NCBI GenBank assembly: GCA_944384105.1
Contig: CALWSC010000034.1
Coordinates: 1 to 49,753 of the forward strand
Direction of reading: 5' to 3'
Origin: an uncultured Lachnospiraceae bacterium
GTDB taxonomy: Bacteria; Bacillota; Clostridia; Lachnospirales; Lachnospiraceae
DNA: 49,753 nt
Under the pieces are notes generated by a model, which was not told the origin of the DNA, searched no databases, and worked only from the letters and a program-made list of their open reading frames with translations. Positions 7,094 to 16,621 of this stretch are shown here, one piece after another; position 1 is the first letter of the stretch, and each line of letters begins with the position of its first letter. The position numbers and the translations under genes were made by a program.

Positions 7094-9403
7094 TTATTTC
7101 TCCTCTTCTGCAATTTTCTTCTCAAGTTCCTGTTTTAAGTTCTTCTTTGTCTTTGTCTGCGCTGTGCTTTTCTTTTTCGCCGCCTTGTTTCCGGACTGCT
7201 TTGCAACCTCTTTTGTAAAGGAGAAGATGCTCACTCCGAGTGCCGGTACCTTGATGCGGATGGAATACTTTCTCTCGTCGCACTCCTGCTTCTTTGCCAT
7301 TTTCACTCTCGGATTCGTCACTCCCTCGCCGCCAAAGTTCTTCGCGTCGCTGTTGAATACCTCTTTGTATTTGCCGGCATACGGCACGCCCACCTGGTAG
7401 TCCTCGTAGACCACATCGGAGAAGTTGCATACCACCAGCAGCATTTCCTCTGATTTTCTCGTCTTTCTGAGGAAGGATACAACGTTCTTCTCCCAGTCTG
7501 TAAAATTAATCCACTCGAAGCCCTCGGGTACAAAATCTCTCTCGTACAGCGCCGGATGCGATTTATAAAATGCAAGCAGTTCCTTCATGTATCCCTGCAT
7601 TTGCTTATATTCAGGCTGCTGCAGCAGATCCCAGTGCAGCCCCTTCTGCTCTGACCACTCCTCCGGCTGTGCGAAATCCTGTCCCATAAACAGCAGCTTC
7701 TTGCCCGGATGAGCCATCATAAATGCATACGCAGCGCGCAGATTTGCAAATTTCAGCGGCAGCTCGCCCGGCATCTTATTCAGCAGGGATCCCTTTCCGT
7801 GTACAACCTCGTCGTGGGAGAGACTCAGCATGAACTTCTCGCTGTACGCGTAAATCATACTGAACGTCAGCTCTCCGTGATGGCTGCCGCGGTAGAGAGG
7901 ATCGTTCTTCATATATCCGATGAAATCGTTCATCCAGCCCATATTCCACTTATAGTCGAAGCCCAGTCCGTCGTCGTCAATGTCGCCTGTGATCTTCGGC
8001 CACGCCGTTGACTCCTCAGCAATCATCATCACACCCGGATGTTTTTTCTTGAAGATAGAATTTAAGTGCTTCAGAAATTCGATCGCTTCAAGGTTCTCAT
8101 TGCCGCCGTAGATATTTGCCACCCATTCGCCGTCATTCTTTCCATAGTCCAGATACAGCATGGAGGCAACAGCGTCCATGCGGATGCCGTCGGCATGGTA
8201 CTTCTCTGCCCAGAAAAGCGCGTTTGCAATCAGGAAGTTCGTAACCTGCGGCCTGCCGTAATTGTAAATCAGCGTGCCCCAGTGCGGATGGGCGCCCTTT
8301 CTCGGATCAAGATGCTCGTACAGGCAGGTGCCGTCAAATGCAGCCATACCGAATGTATCGCGCGGGAAATGTGCCGGTACCCAGTCGAGGATCACGCCGA
8401 TTCCCGCCTCGTGCAGGGTATCGACGAAGTTCATGAAATCCTCCGGCGTGCCGTAGCGGCTTGTGGGAGCGTAATATCCTGTCACCTGATATCCCCAGGA
8501 CTCGTCAAGCGGATGCTCCATCACAGGCATCAGCTCCACATGTGTGTAGCCCATCTCTTTTATATATTCTACGAGCATCGGGGCAATTTCCCGGTAATTA
8601 TAGAAGTATCTGCCGTCGTCCGGCTTTCTCCAGGATCCGAGGTGCATCTCATAGACGTATATCGGGGTCTTATCTCCCTGCAGCTTTCTGCGCTCTTTCA
8701 TCCACTTTTGGTCACGCCATTCATATTTGTTCAGATCTGCCACCACGGAGGCATTGTTCGGGCGCAGCTCGCTGGCGTTGGCATATGGGTCTGCTTTCAG
8801 ATATGTCAGCCCGCCCTGAGCTTTTATCTCATATTTATAGATTTCTCCCTCATGAATATCCGGAATGAACAGCTCAAAAATGCCGGATGCGTCCTGATAG
8901 TGCATCTGATGGCGGCGTCCGTCCCAGCCGTTGAAATCTCCGACCACGCTGACGCGCATTGCGTTCGGCGCCCACACGGCAAAGTATGTTCCCTCCGTGC
9001 CGTCCACAGTCATCGGGTGCGCTCCCAGCTTCTCGTAAATGTTATAACAGATGCCGGCGTTGAACTGCTGCTCTTCTTTTTCCGTGATCTGGCACGGATA
9101 TGCGTAGGCGTCCTTCCATACACTCTCGGCGCCGTCTCTGACCGCGATAAATTCATACGGTACAATCGTCTCCACAGGCAGCAGCGCCGCAAAGTACCCC
9201 TCTTCCTCCTGGATCATCTCATACGTCTCTCCGGTATTTGGCGTACGCACGCTTACGGCATCAAATCCCGGAAAATAGCACTGGATCAGCAGACCGTCCT
9301 CCGTCATATGCGGTCCGAGAATGCTTCTCGGATACTTCTCCTCTGAATACATGACAGCCTCGATTTCTGCCCAGTCCATATAGTCGTATACTTTGTCTCC
9401 CAT
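7094..9403 (-). CDS. glgB: 1,4-alpha-glucan branching enzyme (GH13)
   Basis: This makes alpha-1,6 branches in glycogen by moving alpha-1,4 chains. The 769-residue protein has an N-terminal CBM48 region (YFAVWAPNAMRVSVVGDFNGW), a GH13 barrel and a C-terminal beta domain. Catalytic motifs are visible: DWVPAHFPRDTFG, GIRMDAVASML (nucleophile Asp), MIAEEST (acid/base Glu) and LSHDEVVHGKGSLL. The tail beyond the family end (about 35 residues) is very rich in Lys, Gln and Glu (AAKKKSTAQTKTKK) and probably disordered. GGGGAGG precedes the ATG, and a GC-rich 6-bp hairpin (9415-9429) abuts that site. Confidence 0.97.
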   Translation of the reverse strand: MGDKVYDYMDWAEIEAVMYSEEKYPRSILGPHMTEDGLLIQCYFPGFDAVSVRTPNTGETYEMIQEEEGYFAALLPVETIVPYEFIAVRDGAESVWKDAYAYPCQITEKEEQQFNAGICYNIYEKLGAHPMTVDGTEGTYFAVWAPNAMRVSVVGDFNGWDGRRHQMHYQDASGIFELFIPDIHEGEIYKYEIKAQGGLTYLKADPYANASELRPNNASVVADLNKYEWRDQKWMKERRKLQGDKTPIYVYEMHLGSWRKPDDGRYFYNYREIAPMLVEYIKEMGYTHVELMPVMEHPLDESWGYQVTGYYAPTSRYGTPEDFMNFVDTLHEAGIGVILDWVPAHFPRDTFGMAAFDGTCLYEHLDPRKGAHPHWGTLIYNYGRPQVTNFLIANALFWAEKYHADGIRMDAVASMLYLDYGKNDGEWVANIYGGNENLEAIEFLKHLNSIFKKKHPGVMMIAEESTAWPKITGDIDDDGLGFDYKWNMGWMNDFIGYMKNDPLYRGSHHGELTFSMIYAYSEKFMLSLSHDEVVHGKGSLLNKMPGELPLKFANLRAAYAFMMAHPGKKLLFMGQDFAQPEEWSEQKGLHWDLLQQPEYKQMQGYMKELLAFYKSHPALYERDFVPEGFEWINFTDWEKNVVSFLRKTRKSEEMLLVVCNFSDVVYEDYQVGVPYAGKYKEVFNSDAKNFGGEGVTNPRVKMAKKQECDERKYSIRIKVPALGVSIFSFTKEVAKQSGNKAAKKKSTAQTKTKKNLKQELEKKIAEEEK

Positions 9404-9414
9404 AAATACCTCCC

Positions 9415-9429
9415 CACCGCCCGGCGGTG
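9415..9429 (-). promoter_or_regulatory. GC-rich hairpin next to the glgB ribosome binding site
   Basis: CACCGC (9415-9420) pairs with GCGGTG (9424-9429) around a 3-base loop. In glgB mRNA this stem ends directly against the GGGGAGG site. It could reduce ribosome access or stabilise the 5' end; which of these is not shown by the sequence. Confidence 0.4.
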
Positions 9430-9460
9430 TTTTCTTATCAAATATATTTCTCTCTTTTTC

Positions 9461-10690
9461 TTATCCCAGCTCGTGTATGAAGAAGCCGCTGCGAAGCTTC
9501 GGTTCGAACCAGGTGGATTTCGGCGGCATGCACAAATTGGCGTCCGCAGTGCAAAACAGCTCCTCCATGGATGTCGGGTACATGGATATCGCTGCGGCAG
9601 CCTCCCCGCTGTCCACGCGGCGCACAAGCTCATCCAGACCGCGGATTCCGCCGACAAAGTCAATGCGAGGGTCTCTCTTCGGATCCCGGATTCCAAGAAT
9701 CCTGTCGAGCACCATGTTTTGCAGCACAGAGACGTCAAGCCTTGCGACCGGATCGTTTGAGTCACAGTTGTGCCGCACCGTCATGCGGTACCATCTGCCT
9801 CCCAGATACAGACCGTATTCGCCTTTTCTCTCCGGCGCATAAGGCGCTTTGTCTGTCTCTTCCACACAGAAATCCGCCTGCAGCTTTGTGAGAAATTCCT
9901 CTGCAGTATAGTTTCCCAGATCCTTCAGAAGCCTGTTGTAATCATAGATCTTAAGCTCGTCATCCGGAAAAAATACTGCCAGAAAATGCTCCGCCTCGCT
10001 GCCGGGATGCGTCTGTCTGCGCATCTTTGCCACTCTCGCAGCAGCCGCTGCACGGTGGTGTCCGTCCGCAATATAGACTCTGGGAAGCTCCGCAAAGGCA
10101 TGCTGCACCGCCCGTATCTCCTCCCTGTCCGAAATCCTGAAGATCCGATGGCGCACGCCGTCCTCAAATGTCACATCGTAGAGCGGCGTCCGCTCCCGGA
10201 TCTTTACGGCAAACCTACGCAGATCATCCTGTGCGCGGTAGCTTAAAAAAATCGGTCCCGTGTGCGCATTGCAGGCGTCAACGTGGCGGACACGGTCGTC
10301 TTCCTTCTCAGCGCGGGTATTCTCATGCTTCCGAATGATTCCCTGCTCATACTCAGCAACGGACGCGCATCCCACAAAGCCCGTCTGGGTTCTGCCGTCC
10401 ATTGTCAGCTCGTACAGATACAGTGACGGCTCCTCCTCACGGATCAGCTCGCCGCTTCTTATCATTCGCTGCAGCGTCTGTGATGCAGTCTGATAGACCG
10501 CATCGCTGTAGGGGCTCGTCCCCTCGGGAAGCTGCGTCTCTGCGCGGTCAACGCTTAAGAATGAATGAGGATTTCTCTTCACTTCCCTTCTCGCCTCAGC
10601 GCTGCTGTACACGTCATACGGCAGTGCTGCGATCACTCCCGCAAGCTCTGCCGCGGGACGCACTGCCTGAAATGGATAAATCTCTGCCAT
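9461..10690 (-). CDS. DUF1015 family protein
   Basis: This 409-residue soluble protein belongs to the DUF1015 family, recognised from its opening (PFQAVRPAAELAGVIAALPYDV), the NPHSFLSVDRAE stretch and the central YIADGHHRAAAAARV signature. The biochemical role is not established. In many Clostridia it sits next to serA and serC, as here, so a link to serine or phosphoserine metabolism is often inferred. It may be transcribed separately, because a strong terminator follows serA and a TATAAT lies at 10838..10833. GAGG precedes the ATG by 10 bases. The next gene is glgB, 57 bases downstream. Confidence 0.85.
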   Translation of the reverse strand: MAEIYPFQAVRPAAELAGVIAALPYDVYSSAEARREVKRNPHSFLSVDRAETQLPEGTSPYSDAVYQTASQTLQRMIRSGELIREEEPSLYLYELTMDGRTQTGFVGCASVAEYEQGIIRKHENTRAEKEDDRVRHVDACNAHTGPIFLSYRAQDDLRRFAVKIRERTPLYDVTFEDGVRHRIFRISDREEIRAVQHAFAELPRVYIADGHHRAAAAARVAKMRRQTHPGSEAEHFLAVFFPDDELKIYDYNRLLKDLGNYTAEEFLTKLQADFCVEETDKAPYAPERKGEYGLYLGGRWYRMTVRHNCDSNDPVARLDVSVLQNMVLDRILGIRDPKRDPRIDFVGGIRGLDELVRRVDSGEAAAAISMYPTSMEELFCTADANLCMPPKSTWFEPKLRSGFFIHELG

Positions 10691-10696
10691 ATCAGT

Positions 10697-10834
10697 CTAA
10701 CCTCTTTTTTTATTCTTTCCGGCAAGGATCCGAAGCACACGCAGCAGCTTTATGCCGTTTCTGCGGACGCTCTGAAGTCTTGCATAATTCCGCTTCCATC
10801 GCTTTATTTTCTGATAATAACGGGTCACGTTCAT
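10697..10834 (-). CDS. possible 45-residue basic small protein
   Basis: MNVTRYYQKIKRWKRNYARL begins a 45-codon frame with AAAAGG 8 bases before its ATG. Its TAG overlaps the ribosome binding region of the DUF1015 gene, which would allow translational coupling. The product is very rich in Arg and Lys and has no recognised domain. Against it: the TATAAT at 10838..10833 overlaps the ATG, so the region may simply be promoter and leader for the next gene. Confidence 0.35.
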   Translation of the reverse strand: MNVTRYYQKIKRWKRNYARLQSVRRNGIKLLRVLRILAGKNKKRG

Positions 10835-10849
10835 TATATCATACCTTTT

Positions 10850-10894
10850 AAAAAAAGGCATCAGTATTTTCCGTTCCCGGAACAAACTGATACC
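10850..10894 (-). terminator. intrinsic terminator after serA
   Basis: GGTATCAGT and ACTGATGCC (minus strand; 10886-10894 with 10857-10865) form a 9-bp stem with one wobble. An inner GTTCC/GGAAC hairpin sits in the loop and seven U follow (10856..10850). It closes the leuB-ilvD-ilvB-serC-serA unit. Confidence 0.85.
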
Positions 10895-10911
10895 CTTTTC
10901 CCTTTTCTTTT

Positions 10912-12075
10912 TTATTTGATCACGCGAACCTTGCACACGCCGTCGATGCTCTCAAGCGCCTTTACGATTTCGTCGTCTGCCGGTGTCTCCAGATCCATCA
11001 TGGTATACGCATAATCGCCCTTGCTCTTATTTGTCATATCGGAAATATTTCTTCCCGCATCTCCGAGCACTCTGGTGAACTGGCTGATCATGTTTACGGT
11101 GTTCCGGTGGTTGATGGCGATTCTTCCCGCCGCCTGACATACGCCCATGTCGCACGCCGGGTAGTTGACGGAGTTCTTAATGTTTCCGTTCTCCATATAG
11201 TCGCGGAGTTCTCGGACTGCCATCTCTGCACAGTTATCCTCCGCCTCCTCGGTGGAAGCTCCCAGATGCGGCGTCACAAGCACATTTTCCTCGCCCGCCA
11301 CAGTCGGGTTCGCAAAGTCGGTTACATACTTGCGGATCTTGCCTGCACGCAGAGCCTCGACGAGAGCGTTCTCATCCACAAGCAGATCTCTTGCAAAATT
11401 CAGGAGTACGGCTCCGTCCTTCATCATCGCTATCGCCTCTGCATCGATCATCCTCTTCGTGGATTCCATCAGCGGCACATGAACGGTGATGTAATCGCAC
11501 TCTTTATAGATCGTCTCCACATTCTGGATATGGCGGATATTTCTCGAAAGGTTCCACGCTGCCTCCACGGAGATATACGGGTCATAGCCGTAGACTTCCA
11601 TGCCCAGATGCACCGCAGCGTTTGCCACGAGCACGCCGATGGCTCCAAGGCCGATGATTCCGAGCTTCTTTCCGCTGATCTCGCAGCCTGCAAATTTCTT
11701 CTTCTGCTTCTCCGCGAGCTTTGCGACATCTTCATTTTCCTTTTCCTGCTTCACCCATTCGATGCCGCCGACGATATCGCGGGATGCGAGCAGCATGCCT
11801 GCAAGCACAATCTCCTTTACCGCGTTTGCATTTGCTCCCGGGGTGTTGAATACCACAATACCCTGCTGCGCGCACTTCTCAAGCGGAATATTGTTGACGC
11901 CGGCTCCGGCTCTTGCGACTGCCTTTAAGTTCTTTGGCAGCTCCATCTCATGCATCGCGGCGCTTCGTACGAGCACCGCGTCGGCGTCTTCAAGCTGCTC
12001 TGTCTTCTCATAGTCTTCGCTGAAATTCTGAAGTCCCACCTGAGAAATGGGATTCAGGCAATGATACTTCCACAT
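10912..12075 (-). CDS. serA: D-3-phosphoglycerate dehydrogenase
   Basis: This catalyses the first step of serine synthesis, oxidising 3-phosphoglycerate to 3-phosphohydroxypyruvate with NAD+. The 387-residue protein has the dehydrogenase fold with the Rossmann motif LGIIGLGAIGVLVAN, the catalytic region LLNFARDLLVDE, and the Glu/His region ending VTPHLGASTEEAE. A C-terminal ACT domain (GDYAYTMMDLETP to the end) usually mediates serine feedback. ATG 12075 follows serC after one base, so the pair is translationally linked. Confidence 0.96.
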   Translation of the reverse strand: MWKYHCLNPISQVGLQNFSEDYEKTEQLEDADAVLVRSAAMHEMELPKNLKAVARAGAGVNNIPLEKCAQQGIVVFNTPGANANAVKEIVLAGMLLASRDIVGGIEWVKQEKENEDVAKLAEKQKKKFAGCEISGKKLGIIGLGAIGVLVANAAVHLGMEVYGYDPYISVEAAWNLSRNIRHIQNVETIYKECDYITVHVPLMESTKRMIDAEAIAMMKDGAVLLNFARDLLVDENALVEALRAGKIRKYVTDFANPTVAGEENVLVTPHLGASTEEAEDNCAEMAVRELRDYMENGNIKNSVNYPACDMGVCQAAGRIAINHRNTVNMISQFTRVLGDAGRNISDMTNKSKGDYAYTMMDLETPADDEIVKALESIDGVCKVRVIK

Positions 12076-12076
12076 A

Positions 12077-13159
12077 TTAAAGATTCCCCTCCTCGAACTT
12101 TTTCATAAATGCGACGAGCGCCTCCACGCCCTCTTTCGGCATCGCGTTGTAGATGCTCGCGCGCATGCCGCCGACTGTGCGGTGTCCCTTAAGATTTACA
12201 AGACCTGCAGCCTCCGCCTCTTTGACAAACTTTGCATCCAGCTCCTTATCTCCCGTCACAAACGGCACATTCATCAGAGACCGGTCTTCTTTTCTGACGG
12301 TTCCCCTGAACATCTTGCTCTCATCCAGGAAATCGTAGAGAATCTTTGCCTTCTCTTCATTGCGGCGCTTCATCTCCCCGAGTCCTCCCATGCGCTTTAA
12401 CCATTTGAACACCTTGCCGCACATATAGATGCAGTAGCAGTTCGGGGTATTGTACAGGGATCCGGCGTCCGCATGCGTCTTATATTTCATCATCGTCGGA
12501 GTGCCCGGGAGCACATCTTCGGTGATGAGATCGTCTCTCACAATTGCGATGACCATGCCGGCAGGCCCGATATTCTTCTGTACGCCGCCGTAAATAAGGG
12601 CATACCTGCTCACGTCCACAGGCTCGGATAAGAAGCAGGAGGATACGTCTGCAACGAGATCTTTTCCCTTCGTGTTCGGGAGTGTCTTAAACTTCGTGCC
12701 GTAGATTGTGTTGTTCTCGCAGATATATACATAGTCTGCGTCCGGGCTGATATTAAGATCTGAGCAGTCCGGGATGTACGAAAATGTCTCGTCCTCGGAG
12801 GATGCGATTTTATTCACCTTTCCGTACTTCTGCGCCTCCTGATATGCCTTCTTCGCCCACTGTCCGGTCACGATGTAATCCGCCACGCGGTTCTTCATCA
12901 GGTTCATCGGAATCATTGCAAACTGCAGCGAAGCTCCGCCCTGCAGGAACAGCACTCTGTAATTGTCCGGAATGTGCATCAAATCTCTGAGATCCTGCTC
13001 CGCCTCTCTGATAATATCGTCAAACGCCTTGGAGCGGTGGCTCATCTCCATCACGGACATGCCTGTTCCCTTGTAGTCCAGCATCTCTGCCTGTGCTTCT
13101 CTTAATACCTCCTCCGGCAGTACTGCCGGTCCTGCTGAAAAGTTATACACTCTGCTCAT
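12077..13159 (-). CDS. serC: phosphoserine aminotransferase
   Basis: This PLP enzyme converts 3-phosphohydroxypyruvate and glutamate to phosphoserine, the second step of serine synthesis. It is 360 residues long, the standard size. It opens MSRVYNFSAGPAVLPEEVL and carries the PLP lysine in IYGGVQKNIGPAGM and the HRTVGGMRASIYNAMP C-terminal signature. The second ATG (13159) is preferred because the first (13168) lies only 2 bases after GGAGG. No serB-type phosphatase is nearby. Confidence 0.96.
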   Translation of the reverse strand: MSRVYNFSAGPAVLPEEVLREAQAEMLDYKGTGMSVMEMSHRSKAFDDIIREAEQDLRDLMHIPDNYRVLFLQGGASLQFAMIPMNLMKNRVADYIVTGQWAKKAYQEAQKYGKVNKIASSEDETFSYIPDCSDLNISPDADYVYICENNTIYGTKFKTLPNTKGKDLVADVSSCFLSEPVDVSRYALIYGGVQKNIGPAGMVIAIVRDDLITEDVLPGTPTMMKYKTHADAGSLYNTPNCYCIYMCGKVFKWLKRMGGLGEMKRRNEEKAKILYDFLDESKMFRGTVRKEDRSLMNVPFVTGDKELDAKFVKEAEAAGLVNLKGHRTVGGMRASIYNAMPKEGVEALVAFMKKFEEGNL

Positions 13160-13204
13160 CGTTTTCATAACCTCCTCAATCCTCTGCCTGTAATAAGCGG
13201 ATAT

Positions 13205-14884
13205 TTATTTCTTATTCAGATCATCCTCATCAAATGCTTCCTCGATGGCCGCTCCTGCCGGAACCATCGGGAATACTTTGTCGTCACAGTCGATGATGCA
13301 GTCGATAAGAACTGTGGTGTTCAGCTCTATCGCCCGGCGGATCGCAGGCGCGACCTCCTCCTTCTTCGTCACACGCATGCCGACGGCTCCCATCGCCTCG
13401 GCAAGCTTTACGAAGTCCACGCTGTCGTTTAACACAGTATAGGAATAGCGCTCCTCATAAAACAGATTCTGCCACTGACGCACCATGCCGAGCACGTGGT
13501 TGTTAATCACGACCTCGATCACCGGTAGATTATTTCTCGCAGCTGTGGCGATCTCATTCATGTTCATACGGAAGCACCCATCTCCAGCAATGTTGATGAC
13601 AGTCTTATCCGGTCTTCCGAACTTTGCGCCGATCGCGGCTCCGAGACCGTAGCCCATTGTGCCGAGTCCTCCGGAGGTCAGGAATGTACGCGGGTCCTTA
13701 AATTTATAATACTGCGCCGTCCACATCTGATGCTGTCCGACCTCGGTGACGATAATTGCGTCGCCCTTTGTCTCCTTATAGATCTCCTCAACTACATACG
13801 GACCTGTAAGTCCCGCAGTATTGTACTTCAGCGGAAATTTCTTCTTTAATGCATCTATCTCTGCCGTCCACTCGGGATGCTCCGTGCGCTGCACGCGGTT
13901 GTTTAATCGCTTTAATACCTCGCGCACATCCCCGATCACGCTGCCGTCCACGAGGATATTCTTATTGATTTCAGCGGCGTCCACATCGATCTGAAGGATC
14001 TTCGCATTCTCTGCGAATTTCTTCGGATTTCCGATTACGCGGTCGCTGAAGCGTGCTCCTATCGTGATCAGCAGGTCACAGCGGCTGATCCCCAGATTGG
14101 ACGCCTTTGTCCCGTGCATGCCGACCATGCCGCTGTAAAGCGGGTCTGTGCCCGGAAATGCGCCCTTTCCCATGAGGCTGTCTGCCACCGGGGCGTCAAT
14201 CTTGTGCGCCAGTTCGCGCACCTCCTGCGCTGCCCCCGAGATTACGGCTCCTCCGCCGACAAAGATGTACGGCTTCTTTGACGCTTCGATCATCTGCGCA
14301 GCGCGCTCGAGATCCTCCTCTCGAAGCTTGCCGATGGACGGCTTGATCTCCTCCGCGTCCTCATACAGATACTCTGTCTTCGCCGCAGTCACATCCTTTG
14401 TGATATCCACCAGCACCGGTCCCGGTCTTCCGCTCTTTGCAATAGCAAACGCACGGCGCAGAGCGTCGGCAAGCCTCGTGACATCCTTTACGATCATGCT
14501 GTGCTTTGTCACCGGCATCACGATTCCCGCGATGTCGACCTCCTGGAAGCTGTCCTTGCCAAGGAGGTTGTTCGTCACATTCGCGGTAATCGCCACAACC
14601 GGGACTGAATCCATGTATGCGGTCGCAATACCTGTCACCAGGTTCGTCGCGCCCGGTCCCGACGTTGCCAGACAGACGCCGACCTTGCCGGTCGCACGCG
14701 CGTAGCCGTCTGCTGCATGCGATGCGCCCTGCTCGTGAGACGTCAGGATATGGCGGATCTCGTTCGTATGTTTATATAATTCATCGTAAATATTTAAAAT
14801 CGCACCGCCCGGATAACCGAAAACGGTATCGACGCCTTGTTCCTTCAGGCATTCGATTACGATCTGTGCACCTGTAAGCTGCAT
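13205..14884 (-). CDS. ilvB: acetolactate synthase, large (catalytic) subunit
   Basis: This ThDP, FAD and Mg enzyme condenses pyruvate to acetolactate (valine/leucine) or pyruvate and 2-oxobutyrate to acetohydroxybutyrate (isoleucine). The 559-residue protein shows the ThDP glutamate region (ILTSHEQGASHAADGYAR), a central FAD-binding domain, and the ThDP motif starting GDGCFRMNMNE and ending VINN. Biosynthetic rather than catabolic function is favoured by its neighbours leuB and ilvD. The small regulatory subunit ilvN and ilvC are not in the window. GGGAGG precedes the ATG, 16 bases after ilvD. Confidence 0.95.
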   Translation of the reverse strand: MQLTGAQIVIECLKEQGVDTVFGYPGGAILNIYDELYKHTNEIRHILTSHEQGASHAADGYARATGKVGVCLATSGPGATNLVTGIATAYMDSVPVVAITANVTNNLLGKDSFQEVDIAGIVMPVTKHSMIVKDVTRLADALRRAFAIAKSGRPGPVLVDITKDVTAAKTEYLYEDAEEIKPSIGKLREEDLERAAQMIEASKKPYIFVGGGAVISGAAQEVRELAHKIDAPVADSLMGKGAFPGTDPLYSGMVGMHGTKASNLGISRCDLLITIGARFSDRVIGNPKKFAENAKILQIDVDAAEINKNILVDGSVIGDVREVLKRLNNRVQRTEHPEWTAEIDALKKKFPLKYNTAGLTGPYVVEEIYKETKGDAIIVTEVGQHQMWTAQYYKFKDPRTFLTSGGLGTMGYGLGAAIGAKFGRPDKTVINIAGDGCFRMNMNEIATAARNNLPVIEVVINNHVLGMVRQWQNLFYEERYSYTVLNDSVDFVKLAEAMGAVGMRVTKKEEVAPAIRRAIELNTTVLIDCIIDCDDKVFPMVPAGAAIEEAFDEDDLNKK

Positions 14885-14900
14885 GCTGCATACCTCCCGA

Positions 14901-16571
14901 TTATTTTTTTGGAATTTCCAGGATTGCTCCGCGGTTTCCGGATGTCACCATCGCTGCATAGCGCGCCAAATATCCGGTCGTTACCTTCGGCTCTCTCGGC
15001 TTCCATGCCGCACGCCTTCTTGCCATCTCTTCATCGGAAACGGCAATCTCCAGGCGCTCCTCAGGGATGTTGATCTTAATAATATCACCCTCTTCCACCA
15101 GAGCGATCGGTCCGCCGACAGCCGCCTCAGGAGAAATATGTCCGATCGAAGCTCCTCTGGAAGCTCCGGAAAATCTTCCGTCGGTGATAAGCGCCACTGT
15201 GGAATCCAGTCCCATGCCGGCGATTGCAGAGGTCGGATTTAACATCTCTCTCATGCCCGGTCCTCCCTTTGGTCCCTCATAGCGGATGACAACTACGTCG
15301 CCCGGCACAATTTTGCCGCCTTTAATCGCAGCGATCGCGTCCTCCTCGCAGTCAAAGACTCTTGCCGGTCCCTCGTGAACCATCATCTCCTCGGCAACTG
15401 CGGATCTCTTCACCACTCCGCCGTCCGGAGCGAGATTACCGGTCAGAACGGCAAGTCCTCCCGTCTGACTGTACGGGTTGTCAATCGGGCGGATAACGGA
15501 AGGATCCTTGTTGACACAGCCTGCAATATTCTCGCCGACGGTCTTTCCGGTCACAGTCATACAGTCCGTATACAGAAGTCCCTTCTTATTCAGCTCATTC
15601 ATAACCGCGTACACGCCTCCGGCTTCATTTAAGTCCTCGATGTATGTCGGACCTGCCGGAGCCAGATGGCAGAGGTTCGGAGTCTTTGCGCTGATCTCAT
15701 TTGCAAATGTAATATCAAAATCCATACCGATCTCATGCGCGATTGCCGGCAGATGCAGCATACTGTTTGTGGAGCAGCCAAGCGCCATGTCGACAGTCAG
15801 GGCATTTAAAATCGCTTCTTTTGTCATGATATCCCTGGGACGGATATTTCTGCGGTACATCTCCATGACCTGCATGCCTGCGTGCTTTGCAAGCTTTATG
15901 CGCTCAGAATATACAGCCGGGATTGTACCGTTGCCCTTTAATCCCATGCCGAGCACCTCGGTTAAGCAGTTCATGCTGTTCGCGGTGTACATGCCGGAGC
16001 AGGAACCGCAGGTCGGGCACGTCTTGTTTTCAAATTCTTCCACGTCCTCGGCGGTCATTGTGCCTGCGCTGTACGCGCCGACCGCCTCGAACATGCTGGA
16101 AAGGCTTCTCTTGCACCCCTTTACCTTTCCTGCCAGCATCGGTCCGCCGCTGACAAATACGGTCGGAACGTTGATGCGCGCCGCAGCCATCAGAAGTCCG
16201 GGAACATTTTTATCGCAGTTTGGCACCATTACGAGCGCATCAAACTGGTGAGCCATCGCCATTGCCTCAGTGGAGTCGGCGATCAGGTCACGGGTCACAA
16301 GGGAGTACTTCATGCCGATATGTCCCATCGCAATACCGTCGCAGACTGCGATTGCCGGAAATACGATCGGTGTGCCGCCAGCCATCGCGACGCCCATCTT
16401 CACTGCCTCCACAATCTTATCGAGATTCATATGTCCCGGAACGATCTCATTATAGGAGCTTACGATTCCTACCAGCGGTCTTTCCAGCTCTTCTTTTGTC
16501 ATTCCCAGGGCGTTAAACAGCGAGCGGTGCGGCGCCTGCTGCATCCCTGTCTTTACTGCATCACTTCTCAT
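14901..16571 (-). CDS. ilvD: dihydroxy-acid dehydratase
   Basis: This iron-sulfur enzyme dehydrates 2,3-dihydroxy-isovalerate and -methylvalerate to the keto acids of valine and isoleucine. At 556 residues it is of normal length. Cluster-ligand cysteines are visible in [10 protein letters not shown] and [18 protein letters not shown], and the C-terminal region has [21 protein letters not shown]. It sits second in the leuB-ilvD-ilvB run, 50 bases after leuB. Confidence 0.97.
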   Translation of the reverse strand: MRSDAVKTGMQQAPHRSLFNALGMTKEELERPLVGIVSSYNEIVPGHMNLDKIVEAVKMGVAMAGGTPIVFPAIAVCDGIAMGHIGMKYSLVTRDLIADSTEAMAMAHQFDALVMVPNCDKNVPGLLMAAARINVPTVFVSGGPMLAGKVKGCKRSLSSMFEAVGAYSAGTMTAEDVEEFENKTCPTCGSCSGMYTANSMNCLTEVLGMGLKGNGTIPAVYSERIKLAKHAGMQVMEMYRRNIRPRDIMTKEAILNALTVDMALGCSTNSMLHLPAIAHEIGMDFDITFANEISAKTPNLCHLAPAGPTYIEDLNEAGGVYAVMNELNKKGLLYTDCMTVTGKTVGENIAGCVNKDPSVIRPIDNPYSQTGGLAVLTGNLAPDGGVVKRSAVAEEMMVHEGPARVFDCEEDAIAAIKGGKIVPGDVVVIRYEGPKGGPGMREMLNPTSAIAGMGLDSTVALITDGRFSGASRGASIGHISPEAAVGGPIALVEEGDIIKINIPEERLEIAVSDEEMARRRAAWKPREPKVTTGYLARYAAMVTSGNRGAILEIPKK

Positions 16572-16621
16572 AATATCTATGCCTTCTTTCTATTCTCTTA
16601 TGTCAGAGCCGTAAGCTCCTG

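Noticed and set aside
8066-9346. A 426-codon plus-strand open frame opposite glgB
   Set aside because: It is the antisense shadow of a clear glgB. It has no ribosome binding site and its composition (Cys, His, Arg-rich) is typical of reverse-complement frames.
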